Source of the DNA: Chitinophagaceae bacterium
GTDB lineage: Bacteria > Bacteroidota > Bacteroidia > Chitinophagales > UBA10324
NCBI GenBank assembly: GCA_947469485.1
Contig: CANIPU010000009.1
Span: forward strand, 42,443 to 106,442
Direction: 5' to 3'
DNA length: 64,000 nucleotides
Shown here: piece by piece, positions 34,871 to 44,602 of the stretch
How the letters are laid out: every line of letters begins with the position of its first letter
Position numbering within the stretch: position 1 is the first letter of the stretch
Notes under the pieces: generated by a model
What the model was told of the DNA's origin: nothing
Databases searched by the model: none
The model's input: the letters and a program-made list of their open reading frames with translations, nothing else
Translations under genes and position numbers: made by a program

Positions 34871-36064
34871 ATGATTCAACTGGCCAAGAGAGTATCAGAA
34901 CTCAGCGAATCCGAAACATTGCAAATGGCCAAGCTAAGCCGTGAGTTAAAAGCACAAGGAAAAGATATAATTGATTTAAGCTTAGGTGAACCCGATTTTG
35001 ACACGCCTGTCTTAATTAAAGATGCAGCCAAAAAAGCATTGGATGATGGATTTACAAAGTATTCACCTGTCGCTGGTTTTCTAGACCTTAGAAAAGCAAT
35101 TGCTGAAAAATTTCAAAGGGATAATCACCTTGTATTTTCACCTGAACAAATTGTAGTTTCTACCGGAGCAAAGCAATCAATTGCAAATGCTGTTCTTGCA
35201 TTAATAAATCCAGGTGATGAGGTAATTGTTCCTTCTCCATATTGGGTAAGTTATCGTGAGATGGTTAAAATGGCAGGAGGAAAACTAATGAAAGTAAAAA
35301 CCCAACTTTCAAATGAATTCAAATTGACCGGGGATGAATTAGCTTCAGCAATAACACAAAAAAGTAAACTTTTCATATTTTCCTCGCCATGTAATCCAAC
35401 AGGAGCTGTTTATTCAAAAGAAGAATTACATCAACTCGCCTTGGTACTTGCAAAGCATCCTGAAATTATTGTTATAAGCGATGAGATATACGAGTACATC
35501 AATTTTATTGGAAAACATGAAAGCATTGCTCAGTTTGATGAATTGAAGGATCGAGTAGTGGTTGTAAACGGTTGTTCAAAAGGTTATTCGATGACTGGTT
35601 GGAGATTAGGATACATCGGTGCTCCAATTGAAATTGCAAAAGCATGTGAGAAAATTCAAGGTCAAATTACCTCCGGTACAAATTCAATTGCCCAACGAGC
35701 TGCATTAGCGGCAATAAACGGAAGTTTGACTGATACAATTTTAATGCGTGAAGCATTTAACAGAAGACGAGAATTAGTAAAAGAATTACTGAATAAAATA
35801 CCTGGAATTAAATGTAATAATCCGGAAGGTGCCTTCTATTTCTTTCCTGATTTCAGTAATTATTTTGGAAAAAAATACAAGCATTATGATATAAAAAATG
35901 CGGATGAGTTATGTATGTTTTTATTGTATGAAGGAAATGTATCAATAGTTACCGGAAGTGCATTTGGAGACGAGAATTGTGTAAGAATTTCTTATGCAAC
36001 TTCTGATGAAAAATTAATTGCCGCTATTGAAAGAATCCGGACTACCTTGCTTCTTCTCACCTGA
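34871..36064 (+). CDS. class I/II pyridoxal-phosphate aminotransferase (aspartate aminotransferase type)
   Basis: A 397-residue fold-type I aminotransferase of the Ib (thermophilic AspAT-like) branch. It shows DIIDLSLGEPDFDTP, KYSPVAGFLDLRKAIAEKF, SSPCNPTGAVYS, ISDEIYEYINF (Asp and Tyr contacting the cofactor) and NGCSKGYSMTGWRLGY with the Schiff-base Lys. The carboxylate-binding Arg is in CVRISYATSDE near the end. It most likely moves amino groups between aspartate or other amino acids and 2-oxoglutarate; exact specificity is not readable. It stands 34 bases after the tRNA gene. Confidence 0.93.
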   Translation: MIQLAKRVSELSESETLQMAKLSRELKAQGKDIIDLSLGEPDFDTPVLIKDAAKKALDDGFTKYSPVAGFLDLRKAIAEKFQRDNHLVFSPEQIVVSTGAKQSIANAVLALINPGDEVIVPSPYWVSYREMVKMAGGKLMKVKTQLSNEFKLTGDELASAITQKSKLFIFSSPCNPTGAVYSKEELHQLALVLAKHPEIIVISDEIYEYINFIGKHESIAQFDELKDRVVVVNGCSKGYSMTGWRLGYIGAPIEIAKACEKIQGQITSGTNSIAQRAALAAINGSLTDTILMREAFNRRRELVKELLNKIPGIKCNNPEGAFYFFPDFSNYFGKKYKHYDIKNADELCMFLLYEGNVSIVTGSAFGDENCVRISYATSDEKLIAAIERIRTTLLLLT

Positions 36065-36074
36065 TTTTTTTATA

Positions 36075-36099
36075 AGAACAAAACATATTAATTTGTTCT
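36075..36099 (+). terminator. possible AT-rich terminator after the aminotransferase
   Basis: AGAACAAA (36075-36082) pairs with TTTGTTCT (36092-36099) around a 9-base loop, followed by a pyrimidine-rich stretch. GC content is low, so termination is uncertain. Confidence 0.4.
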
Positions 36100-36141
36100 A
36101 TTCTCTTCTTTCACCATTCTTTACATTCGCACCTTCGATTA

Positions 36142-37122
36142 ATGAAGCAAATAGAAAAGCTAGTCACGAATAAATTTTCAAAATTACGCATTGCAGTAGT
36201 CGGAGATGTTATGCTCGATAGTTATTTATGTGGCAGCGTTGAAAGAATTTCACCCGAAGCACCGGTTCCAGTTGTAAGTATCGATAAAAAGGAAGATCGC
36301 CCTGGTGGTGCCGCAAATGTTGCATTGAATTTAAAATCACTTGGAGCAACTCCAATTTTATTTTCGGTTATCGGAAGAGACGAAACCGGAAAAAAACTAT
36401 TGAATCTTTTAACAAATTCAGGAATCGATACATCAAATATTATTACGAGTAAGTCTAGAATTACCACTTCAAAAACAAGAGTACTAAGTAAAAATCATCA
36501 AATGATTCGATTTGACGAAGAAATACAAACTTCCATTTCAGATCGTGAAGCCGATTCACTTTATGCTTTTATTGCCAAACAATTTCAATCAAATAAATTT
36601 GATGCAGTTATAATTGAAGATTATAACAAAGGTGTTTTAACTGAATCGTTGATTGAAGTGTTAATGACTTTATTTCACAAAAAAAATATCCCGGTATTGG
36701 TTGATCCGAAAAAGAATAATTTTTTCTCTTTTGATGGAGCTACAGTTTTTAAACCAAACCTGCGTGAAGCTAGAGAAGCACTTGGAAAAAATTTTGGAAC
36801 TTCATTAAAAGAATTAAATGAAGTTCATCATGAATTTAAGAAAAAACTTTTTCATCATTACACATTAATTACACTTGGCGATAAAGGTTCTTATATAAAT
36901 AATGGAGAAACCGGAAATATTATTCCTGCTCAAGTGCGAAATGTGTCGGATGTGAGCGGAGCAGGCGATACCGTTATTGCGGTTATGGCAGCATGTATTG
37001 CCTCAGGGGCGAATGCTTTCGATGCTGCTTTTTTATCAAATTTAGCAGGAGGAATAGTTTGTGAAAAGCCTGGAGTGGTGTCAATTGAAAAAAATAAATT
37101 ACTAAGCGAATTAAAAAAATAA
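36142..37122 (+). CDS. D-glycero-beta-D-manno-heptose-7-phosphate kinase (RfaE1/HldE N-terminal type, PfkB family)
   Basis: A 326-residue ribokinase-fold sugar kinase corresponding to the kinase half of HldE. It shows VVGDVMLDSYLCGSVERISPEAPVPV, the substrate-binding RPGGAANVALNLKSLGA and VSGAGDTV with catalytic Asp276. It would phosphorylate heptose-7-phosphate on the way to ADP-heptose for lipopolysaccharide core or another glycan. The adenylyltransferase half is absent and must be a separate gene elsewhere, or the substrate differs. It is followed 4 bases later by an ABC flippase-type transporter, suggesting a common envelope-glycan role. Confidence 0.88.
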   Translation: MKQIEKLVTNKFSKLRIAVVGDVMLDSYLCGSVERISPEAPVPVVSIDKKEDRPGGAANVALNLKSLGATPILFSVIGRDETGKKLLNLLTNSGIDTSNIITSKSRITTSKTRVLSKNHQMIRFDEEIQTSISDREADSLYAFIAKQFQSNKFDAVIIEDYNKGVLTESLIEVLMTLFHKKNIPVLVDPKKNNFFSFDGATVFKPNLREAREALGKNFGTSLKELNEVHHEFKKKLFHHYTLITLGDKGSYINNGETGNIIPAQVRNVSDVSGAGDTVIAVMAACIASGANAFDAAFLSNLAGGIVCEKPGVVSIEKNKLLSELKK

Positions 37123-37126
37123 GCAG

Positions 37127-38941
37127 ATGAGAAAGTGGCTTAAAGAGAATTTAATTGTAAAATCAGTTACGAACTTATATAAGATTTTGACCCCAAATCA
37201 GCGTAAGAAATCCTATTTCATGATTTTTTTAATTTTCTTATTGGGTCTTTTGGATGTTTTTGGCTTGGCCTCTATACTTCCAGTTATATTTTTAACAACC
37301 AAACCAGAAGTAATATTTTCAAATTATTATTTAAATCTTATTTACTCTTTATTAAATTTTTCATCAACAAATACTTTTATTTTATTTATTTTCTTTATTC
37401 TAGTGATATTATTTTCTATAAAAAACTTGTTAGCCGTTTGGATAAATTATTCTCAAATTAAATTTTCCTATGAAGTAGCTACAAATATTACGCTTCGCAA
37501 ACTAATTGAATTTTTCAAATTAAACATTACTGAAATTTCATTATCAAATAGCTCAGTATTTGCAATGAATATTGCCGCTACTCCAACAGAAGTATCAAGT
37601 AGTTTAATGGTTCCGCTATTTGCTTTTTTTTCAGAGCTTGTTATTGTTTTTCTTGTATTTATTGGAATTTCAATTTTTGATTTTAAAATCCTTATATTAT
37701 TATCAATTCTCTTTATACCAACTTCTGTTATTTTTTTTAGGCTGATTAGAAATAAGGCTCACCTTATGGGAATTCAAAAAAATGACTCTCGATATTATAC
37801 TTATCAATACTTATATCAAATTATTCATGGATATATAGATGTAACATTAATGAATAAAAGAAATCATTATTCAACCAAATTTATTACAAATTTAAAAGAA
37901 ATGAACCGATCTCAAACTCTATTGACTTTGTATGAATTAATTCCTAATAGGTTTATTGAAGTTATTGCACTTTGCGCTGTTTTCTTAATTTTTGCCTATT
38001 CGATTTTTATAAATATTACTGATTCAGGATTTATTGCATTCTTAACAGTTTTCGTTGCAGCTGCTTATAGAATTTTGCCATCTTTCAATCGTATAATTAT
38101 TTCAATTGTAAGAATAAAATCAAATCTTTTTGTCTTTGATATTTTAAAAGACATACCAGTTGACTTAACCGGAAATGCTGCCGTGGTTTTTGAAAATGAA
38201 GAATCAATTCCTGCAAAACCTGACTTTACTCGTTCAATTGAATTAAAAGGAATTAGCTATAAATACAAGGGAAGTTCAGTTTCTGCTTTATCAAATATCT
38301 CAGTGCAAATAAATAAAGGTGAAATTATTGGCTTCATTGGAACTTCTGGGTCAGGAAAAACAACACTTTTCAATATTTTGCTGCGACTTTTGATTGAACA
38401 GCATGGTGAGTTATTAATTGATGGAAAACCAATTGACGAAAAGTATTTAATCGGTTGGCGCAAAATGATAGGATATGTACGGCAAGATTACTTTTTAATT
38501 GATGCATCATTTGCTGAAAATATTGCCTTTGGTTTTTCAAGAGATAAAATTGATGAACAAAAATTGAAAGAATGTATTCGCCTAGCATCATTAGAAGATT
38601 TTCTAAAAACATTACCCAATGGTATAGAAACTCAAATTGGCGAAAAAGGAAGCAAGCTTTCAGGAGGTCAAAAACAACGAATTGCAATTGCAAGATCATT
38701 ATATCACGACTCTGAAATTATATTGTTTGACGAGGCAACGAGCGCCTTAGACCATGAAACTGAAAATGAAATTATTGAAACAATCAATAATTTATATGCC
38801 CAAAAGAAAACAATGTTAATGATAGCGCATCGCATTACAACATTAAGAAAATGCGATAAAATTTATGAACTAAAAGAAGGAGAAATTATTGCTGTTCATA
38901 CTTATGATGAACTCATTAAAAAGCGAATTCAAATTAATTAA
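37127..38941 (+). CDS. ABC transporter with fused membrane and ATPase domains (MsbA/PglK-like flippase)
   Basis: A 604-residue half-transporter. Six membrane helices lie in residues about 28-345, then the nucleotide-binding domain: Walker A GTSGSGKTT with Lys411, Q-loop in YVRQDYFLID, signature LSGGQKQR from residue 511, Walker B ILFDEATSALD with Asp535 and catalytic Glu536, and the H-loop AHR. The pattern is that of lipid or lipid-linked oligosaccharide exporters (MsbA, PglK). The neighbouring heptose kinase supports export of an envelope glycan or lipid. Substrate is inference only. The end is close to the phosphoesterase gene. Confidence 0.92.
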   Translation: MRKWLKENLIVKSVTNLYKILTPNQRKKSYFMIFLIFLLGLLDVFGLASILPVIFLTTKPEVIFSNYYLNLIYSLLNFSSTNTFILFIFFILVILFSIKNLLAVWINYSQIKFSYEVATNITLRKLIEFFKLNITEISLSNSSVFAMNIAATPTEVSSSLMVPLFAFFSELVIVFLVFIGISIFDFKILILLSILFIPTSVIFFRLIRNKAHLMGIQKNDSRYYTYQYLYQIIHGYIDVTLMNKRNHYSTKFITNLKEMNRSQTLLTLYELIPNRFIEVIALCAVFLIFAYSIFINITDSGFIAFLTVFVAAAYRILPSFNRIIISIVRIKSNLFVFDILKDIPVDLTGNAAVVFENEESIPAKPDFTRSIELKGISYKYKGSSVSALSNISVQINKGEIIGFIGTSGSGKTTLFNILLRLLIEQHGELLIDGKPIDEKYLIGWRKMIGYVRQDYFLIDASFAENIAFGFSRDKIDEQKLKECIRLASLEDFLKTLPNGIETQIGEKGSKLSGGQKQRIAIARSLYHDSEIILFDEATSALDHETENEIIETINNLYAQKKTMLMIAHRITTLRKCDKIYELKEGEIIAVHTYDELIKKRIQIN

Positions 38942-38969
38942 TAATTTACTTTCCTTATTTAATTCTCCA

Positions 38970-39473
38970 ATGAAAAAAATCGGATTACTTTCTGATACAC
39001 ATGGTTTCATTGATGATAAAATCATATCGCATTTTAAAGAATGTGATGAAGTTTGGCACGCCGGCGATTTTGGTGCTGATGTGAATGAATACCTGGAAAA
39101 ACACTTTTTTGTTCGTGGGGTATATGGAAATATCGACGGACAAAAATTACGAACCAAGTACCCGGAACATAATAAATTTAACATTGAAGGATTGAATGTA
39201 TGGATCACTCACATTGGTGGTTATCCTGGAAATTATGATTGGAAAATCAGAAGCGAAATACAAAAGAATCCTCCAGGATTATTTATCTGTGGTCATTCAC
39301 ACATTTTAAAAGTAATACCTGATAAAAAATTAAATCTATTGCATATAAATCCTGGAGCTGCCGGAAAAAGCGGTTTTCACATTATGCGCACCATTGTTCG
39401 ATTTCAAATAGAAAAAAGAGACATAAAAAACTTGGAAGTGGTTGAACTCGGGAAACGAGGAGCTATTGAATAG
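38970..39473 (+). CDS. YfcE/MJ0936-type metallophosphoesterase
   Basis: A 167-residue calcineurin-like phosphoesterase. Metal ligands are visible in order: LLSDTHG (Asp and His), VWHAGDFG, VYGNIDG, ITHIGG and ICGHSHI. This set is the full di-metal site of the small YfcE-like phosphodiesterase family. A start at 38889, inside the ABC gene, would add 27 residues before the first strand and is rejected; ATG 38970 gives KKIGLLSDTHG directly. It lies 28 bases after the transporter gene. Natural substrate unknown. Confidence 0.92.
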   Translation: MKKIGLLSDTHGFIDDKIISHFKECDEVWHAGDFGADVNEYLEKHFFVRGVYGNIDGQKLRTKYPEHNKFNIEGLNVWITHIGGYPGNYDWKIRSEIQKNPPGLFICGHSHILKVIPDKKLNLLHINPGAAGKSGFHIMRTIVRFQIEKRDIKNLEVVELGKRGAIE

Positions 39474-39569
39474 TAATTATTTCCAAAAAAAAAACTTTGT
39501 CAGCGAGAGGAATAATTTTAATGGTGATGTTATTTTGCATTATTAAATTTCATACCCGATTTTTTGTTT

Positions 39570-40100
39570 ATGATTACACCATCAACTCAACCAGACCCAA
39601 TTGATAAACTCCTTAAAGAAATCATGGAAGAAACAGAACAAGAATTGCAACAAGTAAAGTTTGCCTCTTTCTTTCAACGGGTGGTTGCCAGGTTAGTTGA
39701 CATGTCATTAATTACTGGTATTACACTTGGTATCGGCTATCTTGCATTTAGCTTTATTCGAAAAGACACTCCTGAATCAGCTGCATATATTATTGATGGA
39801 TTGAAACAAGCACTTCCTGCATTTGGTATTATGATATGGGTGACGCTATATTCTCCATTAATGGAAAGTACGGGAGGAACAATAGGAAAACGATTAATGG
39901 GAATAAAAATGGTAAATGATAACATGGAATACAAAAAACCACGCTTTCTTACCTGCGCCGCAAGAGCATGGATTTATCTGGTCTTTATAATGTTATTGAT
40001 TATACCCTCAATCGCAAGTTGCATATTTGTTTTATTCAACGATAAGAAAATGACCTTTCACGATAAGATGTTTAATATGGTTTGCGTGAACTATCGGTAG
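39570..40100 (+). CDS. RDD-family membrane protein
   Basis: A 176-residue protein with an acidic N-terminus of about 33 residues followed by the RDD domain (FFQRVVARLVDMSLITGI, where the conserved Arg-Asp pair lies). Three or four membrane segments follow, with GGTIGKRLMGIKMV between the second and third. RDD proteins are small integral membrane proteins, some acting as ion antiporters, but no function can be assigned here. A TTG start at 39564 would add two residues. An A10 run sits in the upstream non-coding gap. Confidence 0.85.
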   Translation: MITPSTQPDPIDKLLKEIMEETEQELQQVKFASFFQRVVARLVDMSLITGITLGIGYLAFSFIRKDTPESAAYIIDGLKQALPAFGIMIWVTLYSPLMESTGGTIGKRLMGIKMVNDNMEYKKPRFLTCAARAWIYLVFIMLLIIPSIASCIFVLFNDKKMTFHDKMFNMVCVNYR

Positions 40101-40192
40101 TAATTTCTGAATAAGATTTTAAAAAAACCACCTTTTTAGTTTCTTGTAGTTTATTGTATGTCTAAATGTCTAAAATCTAAAATGTAGTTGTT

Positions 40193-40200
40193 TACATTTG
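40193..40200 (+). promoter_or_regulatory. -7 promoter element of the fused glycosyltransferase gene
   Basis: TACATTTG matches TAnnTTTG 23 bases before the ATG at 40224; no clear -33 TTTG at the usual distance. Confidence 0.5.
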
Positions 40201-40223
40201 TTCGCACCCGATAAGGAATATAA

Positions 40224-43073
40224 ATGGCTGACATAAAATCTACAACCACTGCTTCACTTCAAAAAATCTCATTGGTCATTCCTTGTTATAATGAATCAGC
40301 AAGAGTCAACCAAATGCTTGAAGGTCTTCGGGAATTTTCACGCAACTGGAAAAAAGATTTTGAAATAATTATTGTCGATGATGGTAGTAAGGATGATACA
40401 TCAGGGTTGATTGAACAAAGTGAATTGTATAACGAATTGTCATCGCAAGGAAAATTCAAATTAATCAAACCCGAGAAAAATCAAGGCAAAGGTTTCGCTC
40501 TACGCGAAGGAGTGTTACATGCTACTGGTTCACATGTACTAACACTGGATGCTGACATGAGCACCCGCCCAACAGAACTCAATAATTGGTTAGCCACTCA
40601 TAAACTTTCAAATAGCGAAATTTTAATTGGCTCACGCGAATTAAAAACATCTAAAGTAACCGAACGAAAGTCCCGAAATATCATTGGAAAAATTTTCAAT
40701 TTAAGCGTAAGGTTTTTTACTCCTTTGAAAAGCCATGATACGCAGTGCGGCTTTAAATTATATCCGACTGATGTTGCAAAAAATTTATTCAGCAAACTCT
40801 CAACTTCAGGTTGGGCCCATGATGTTGAATTATTATACCGTGCACAATTGGCAGGAATAAAAATTATTGAAATGCCATTGTCGTGGAAAGCAATGGAAGG
40901 CAGTAAAATTTCAGTTAGTGTTGATGGAGTAAAAATGTTTTTGCAGGTAATTTTGCTTTCAATCCGAATGAAATTTAATTGGTTTTTCATTTCACCCTTT
41001 TCTGAAATGAAGAATGCTGAACTGAACAATAAAAATCAACCGCTTTTTCGTTTTCTTTTTGCTTTTGCATCAGTAACTTTATTTTTTCTGATGACAGTAG
41101 TCAGTTTTCATTATGGAATAACAGGTGATGATTTAGACCAGAAAGTTTACGGCGAGAAGGTTTTGAATTTTTATACTTCGTTTGGAAAAGATACTTCGTG
41201 CTTGAATCTGAAAGTCGGCAATAAAGAAAACCTGTATCTATATGGTGGTTTGTTCAGTATGATTTCCGCAGCTGCAAATCGCTACATCGGTGGATTGGAT
41301 GAATATGACATGCGCCACCTCATTAACGCGATTGCAGGATTCTTTGCAATTCTGTTTACTGGTTTGCTTGCTCGAAGATTAGGTAATTGGCTTACCGGAT
41401 TTTTGGCGTTGGTACTACTTGCATCGTGGCCACAGTTTTTCGGTCAGAGTATGAACAACCCCAAGGATATTCCTTTTGCACTTACCTACATACTTACTAT
41501 TTATTTTTTAGTGAAACTGGTAACTGAACTTCCTCGACCAAGTACCCGAACATGGGTAATGAGCGCAGTTAGCATTGCGCTTGCCATTAATATTCGTGTA
41601 GGTGGTTTGTTATTGATTGGAATGTTATTCGCCTTTGTTATTGGCACATACATTCTCTCTACTGAAAAAAGAAAACTGATAAATACAACCAACTCATTAG
41701 GATATTTATTTAAACGATTAATTTTTGTTGCCCTTGCAGGATACTTGGGTGGTTTAATATTTTGGCCTTATGGATTGATGGGACCAATGAGTAATCCGTT
41801 TATTGCGCTTAAAGAGCAAACCAATTTTGCTATGGGTATCGGAATGTTGTTTGAAGGAAAAGTAATTACTTCTAAAGAAATTCCGTGGTACTACATTCCG
41901 AAATGGTTAGAGATTACAACTCCACTTGTAGTACTGATTGCTGCACTGGCTCAATTAGCTCTTTGGTATTTTTCAAGAAAGAAATTTTCTTCAACTGTTA
42001 CATTGCTTATAATTTTTGCAACATTATTTCCATGGGCATATGCTGCCTATCAACAATCTCCGTTGTATGATGGACTGAGGCAATTTCTGTTTATGATTCC
42101 ATTGATTGCTGTGCTTGCATCTTTAACATGGAGTTTTCTGATAACAGGATTAAATCAAAAAATAGTTTCTTACATCGCTGCCGTTGCATTTGTAATTGGC
42201 ATAGCATTTCCACTTCGGTTTGCATTTGCAAATCACCCTAATGAATATGTTTACTTCAATGAAATAATCGGTGGTATAAAGGGCGCATACGGAAAATTCG
42301 AAACTGATTATTACATGAACAGTGTGCGCAAAACAGCAGATTGGTTTAAGCAATCAGATATATTTAAGAATGCCACGAAGGAGAAAAAAATATTATTAGC
42401 CACCAATGCTTCAGACCCCATCAACTGGTATTTCAGAAATGATACTGATAAAGTAACTGTGGTTTACACCAAGTGGAATGCCGCAGGCAGTCCAAAAACC
42501 CGGTCGGCACGCGATTGGGATTATGGAATATATTATTCTCGCAATGTTGAACCCGGTATGTTACTCGCTGGCACCTGGCCCTCTGATAAAGGCATTTATA
42601 AAAACGAAGCCGATGGTGTTCCGCTCTCCTGCGTAATTGAACGGAAAAACAAATCGGACTTATATGGTTACCGAGAAATGCAGCGCGACAGTTTAGCAAA
42701 AGCAGAATATTATTTTGAAGATGCATTAAAGTATAATCCTCAAAACGAAGAAGTAACAGGTTGGATGATTCAGATAAAACTTAATCTGAAAAAAACAAAA
42801 GAGGCACTGAGTTATGCTCAAAAATATTTAACACTTATTCCCGATGATGATCAGGCATACATGATGCTTGGAGTTTGCTATGCTTACACGGGTGATATGA
42901 GTAATGCTGAATTCAATTTATTAAAAGCTGTTGAAATGCGACCAACAAACTTTCAGGCTTATCAACTGCTCAGTCAGTTATATCAACAGAAGGGTGATAA
43001 ATCCACTGCTGAAAGCTATATGAACAAAGCACAACAGATAAAACAACAATTGCAGGAACAACAGCAACAATAA
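40224..43073 (+). CDS. three-part glycosyltransferase: GT2 domain, GT-C-like membrane domain, TPR tail
   Basis: A 949-residue fusion. Residues about 10-250 form a GT2 domain of the dolichyl-phosphate-mannose-synthase type (SLVIPCYNESARVNQML, IIVDDGSKDDT, LTLDADMSTRP, HDTQCGFKLYP, AHDVELLYRAQ). From about 275 to 680 come some ten membrane helices with an early acidic loop (HYGITGDDLDQKVYGEKVL), as in GT-C transferases; a soluble part follows. Residues about 830-945 hold TPR repeats (AEYYFEDALKYNPQNEEV, AEFNLLKAVEMRPTNFQAYQLL) and a Gln-rich end. One chain could therefore make a polyprenyl-phosphate sugar and pass it to an acceptor. A methyltransferase gene follows 2 bases later. Confidence 0.85.
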   Translation: MADIKSTTTASLQKISLVIPCYNESARVNQMLEGLREFSRNWKKDFEIIIVDDGSKDDTSGLIEQSELYNELSSQGKFKLIKPEKNQGKGFALREGVLHATGSHVLTLDADMSTRPTELNNWLATHKLSNSEILIGSRELKTSKVTERKSRNIIGKIFNLSVRFFTPLKSHDTQCGFKLYPTDVAKNLFSKLSTSGWAHDVELLYRAQLAGIKIIEMPLSWKAMEGSKISVSVDGVKMFLQVILLSIRMKFNWFFISPFSEMKNAELNNKNQPLFRFLFAFASVTLFFLMTVVSFHYGITGDDLDQKVYGEKVLNFYTSFGKDTSCLNLKVGNKENLYLYGGLFSMISAAANRYIGGLDEYDMRHLINAIAGFFAILFTGLLARRLGNWLTGFLALVLLASWPQFFGQSMNNPKDIPFALTYILTIYFLVKLVTELPRPSTRTWVMSAVSIALAINIRVGGLLLIGMLFAFVIGTYILSTEKRKLINTTNSLGYLFKRLIFVALAGYLGGLIFWPYGLMGPMSNPFIALKEQTNFAMGIGMLFEGKVITSKEIPWYYIPKWLEITTPLVVLIAALAQLALWYFSRKKFSSTVTLLIIFATLFPWAYAAYQQSPLYDGLRQFLFMIPLIAVLASLTWSFLITGLNQKIVSYIAAVAFVIGIAFPLRFAFANHPNEYVYFNEIIGGIKGAYGKFETDYYMNSVRKTADWFKQSDIFKNATKEKKILLATNASDPINWYFRNDTDKVTVVYTKWNAAGSPKTRSARDWDYGIYYSRNVEPGMLLAGTWPSDKGIYKNEADGVPLSCVIERKNKSDLYGYREMQRDSLAKAEYYFEDALKYNPQNEEVTGWMIQIKLNLKKTKEALSYAQKYLTLIPDDDQAYMMLGVCYAYTGDMSNAEFNLLKAVEMRPTNFQAYQLLSQLYQQKGDKSTAESYMNKAQQIKQQLQEQQQQ

Positions 43074-43075
43074 TT

Positions 43076-43798
43076 ATGGATTTAAAAGAGCTGGAATCAG
43101 GGGTTATTCCGAATACGCATTGGTATTATCAGTCGAAAAAATGGCCGCTTGTTCGTTTTGTGAAAAAGATTTTTCGTGAACAAAAAAGAAAAGTGGTTTT
43201 GGTTGATGTGGGTTCCGGCTCCGGATTTTTCATGTCTGAATTATTGAAGCTGATGCCGGAGATGATTGATAAAGTTTGGCTCGTTGATATTAATTACTCC
43301 GAAGCCGAAGTGAAAGAAACCATCGGAAAGCAAGTGGAGAAAACCATCAACCTCCCTCCTGTTATTGAACATGCAGTAATTGTGATGATGGATGTACTCG
43401 AACACATTGAAGATGATTTGGCAATATTGATTGAAATAAAAAAACGCTGTGTTGGCAAAAACCATTTCTTCATTACCGTTCCGGCCTTTATGGATTTGTG
43501 GAGCGGACATGATGTGTATCTTGGTCATTATCGACGCTACACTTCTAAAACTTTAAATGCTTTATTGACTAATGCAAAAATTTCGAAGCATAAAATTTTC
43601 TATCTCTTCGCAGGAATATTTCCAATGGTATGGAGCATCCGAAAACTGAATAAAAAAAGCAAGGAAACTCAAAGCAACATGAAGCCATCGCACCCAATCG
43701 TTAACACAGTTCTTCGTGCATACAATTCTTTTGAAATGAATTTCAGCAGAATGAATAAACTGTTTGGTGTGACTTGCGCCGCTGAGGGAGAGCTTTAA
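43076..43798 (+). CDS. class I S-adenosylmethionine-dependent methyltransferase
   Basis: A 240-residue Rossmann methyltransferase with motif I VLVDVGSGSGFFMSELL, an acidic end of strand 2 (WLVDINYSE) and motif IV VMMDVLEHIEDDLAIL followed by FFITVPAFMDLWSGHD and HYRRYT. This arrangement is typical of methyltransferases acting on glycans, lipids or small molecules. It follows the fused glycosyltransferase gene by 2 bases, so it may modify the same glycan, which is inference from position. The C-terminal 50 residues contain a hydrophobic helix. Confidence 0.88.
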   Translation: MDLKELESGVIPNTHWYYQSKKWPLVRFVKKIFREQKRKVVLVDVGSGSGFFMSELLKLMPEMIDKVWLVDINYSEAEVKETIGKQVEKTINLPPVIEHAVIVMMDVLEHIEDDLAILIEIKKRCVGKNHFFITVPAFMDLWSGHDVYLGHYRRYTSKTLNALLTNAKISKHKIFYLFAGIFPMVWSIRKLNKKSKETQSNMKPSHPIVNTVLRAYNSFEMNFSRMNKLFGVTCAAEGEL

Positions 43799-43870
43799 AT
43801 TCAAAGATTAATATTTGAATATTGAAAATTATTTTGCAGATCAGAACTTCTAATTTTTAATTTCTTACAA

Positions 43871-44539
43871 ATGAAATCTCTTCATCCAAAAACTCTCTCC
43901 TTTCTTTCGAAATTAAAGAAGAACAACAACAAACCATGGTTCGATAAAGGCAAACCGGAGTTTGATGAAATAAGAATTCAGTTCACCGAATTCATTGATG
44001 AATTATTAGTGACAATGAAAAAAGTGGATCAGCAAATTGGCACTGATTTGAAGGCGAAGGATTGTGTGTTCCGCATTTATCGCGATGTTCGTTTTGGAAA
44101 AGATAAAACTCCATACAAAATTCATATAGCAGCGGCTCTCGGTCGCGAAGGACGGAGAGGGAAATATGCGGGCTACTATATGCATATTGAACCAGGAGGG
44201 AAAAATTTTCTGGGTGGTGGTGTATGGATGCCCGAAGCACCTGAGTTGAAAAAAGTTCGACAGGAAATAGATTACAACCTTAAAGATTTTAAAAAGATAA
44301 CTGAAGCAAAGAATTTCAAAAAAACTTTCGGTGAACTTGATGGAGAGAAAATGAAAACCATTCCAAAAGATTATGATGCAACAAATCCGGCAATTGAAAT
44401 TCTGAAACACAAAAGTTTTTTATACGGATGCGAGCTGGATGATAAATCTGTTCTCTCTCCTTCATTTCTAAAAAAATCGATTTCTGTTTTTAATGAGTTG
44501 TCTCCGTTCATTCAGTTTCTGAATCGGGCGATGGATTGA
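43871..44539 (+). CDS. DUF2461/TIGR02453-family protein
   Basis: A 222-residue protein of the DUF2461 family. Family traits are the opening TLSFLSKLKKNNNKPWFDKGKPEFDEIR, then FRIYRDVRFGKDKTPYKIHIAAALGREGR and GYYMHIEPGGKNFLGGGVWMPEAPELKKVRQEI. The family is widespread with no established biochemical role. The length is normal and the protein is cytoplasmic. It precedes dnaX by 63 bases. Confidence 0.93.
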   Translation: MKSLHPKTLSFLSKLKKNNNKPWFDKGKPEFDEIRIQFTEFIDELLVTMKKVDQQIGTDLKAKDCVFRIYRDVRFGKDKTPYKIHIAAALGREGRRGKYAGYYMHIEPGGKNFLGGGVWMPEAPELKKVRQEIDYNLKDFKKITEAKNFKKTFGELDGEKMKTIPKDYDATNPAIEILKHKSFLYGCELDDKSVLSPSFLKKSISVFNELSPFIQFLNRAMD

Positions 44540-44587
44540 ATTCTGCCTAAATTTTTCCACAATACATTCAGCAATCAATAGCTCGGT

Positions 44588-44595
44588 TATATTTG
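44588..44595 (+). promoter_or_regulatory. -7 promoter element very close to dnaX
   Basis: TATATTTG lies only 7 bases before the dnaX ATG at 44603. If it is used, the mRNA would be nearly leaderless. Confidence 0.45.
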
Positions 44596-44602
44596 TTTCC
44601 GG

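Noticed and set aside
39485..39494. Another run of ten A's
   Set aside because: It is in a non-coding gap before the RDD gene and cannot cause coding slippage.
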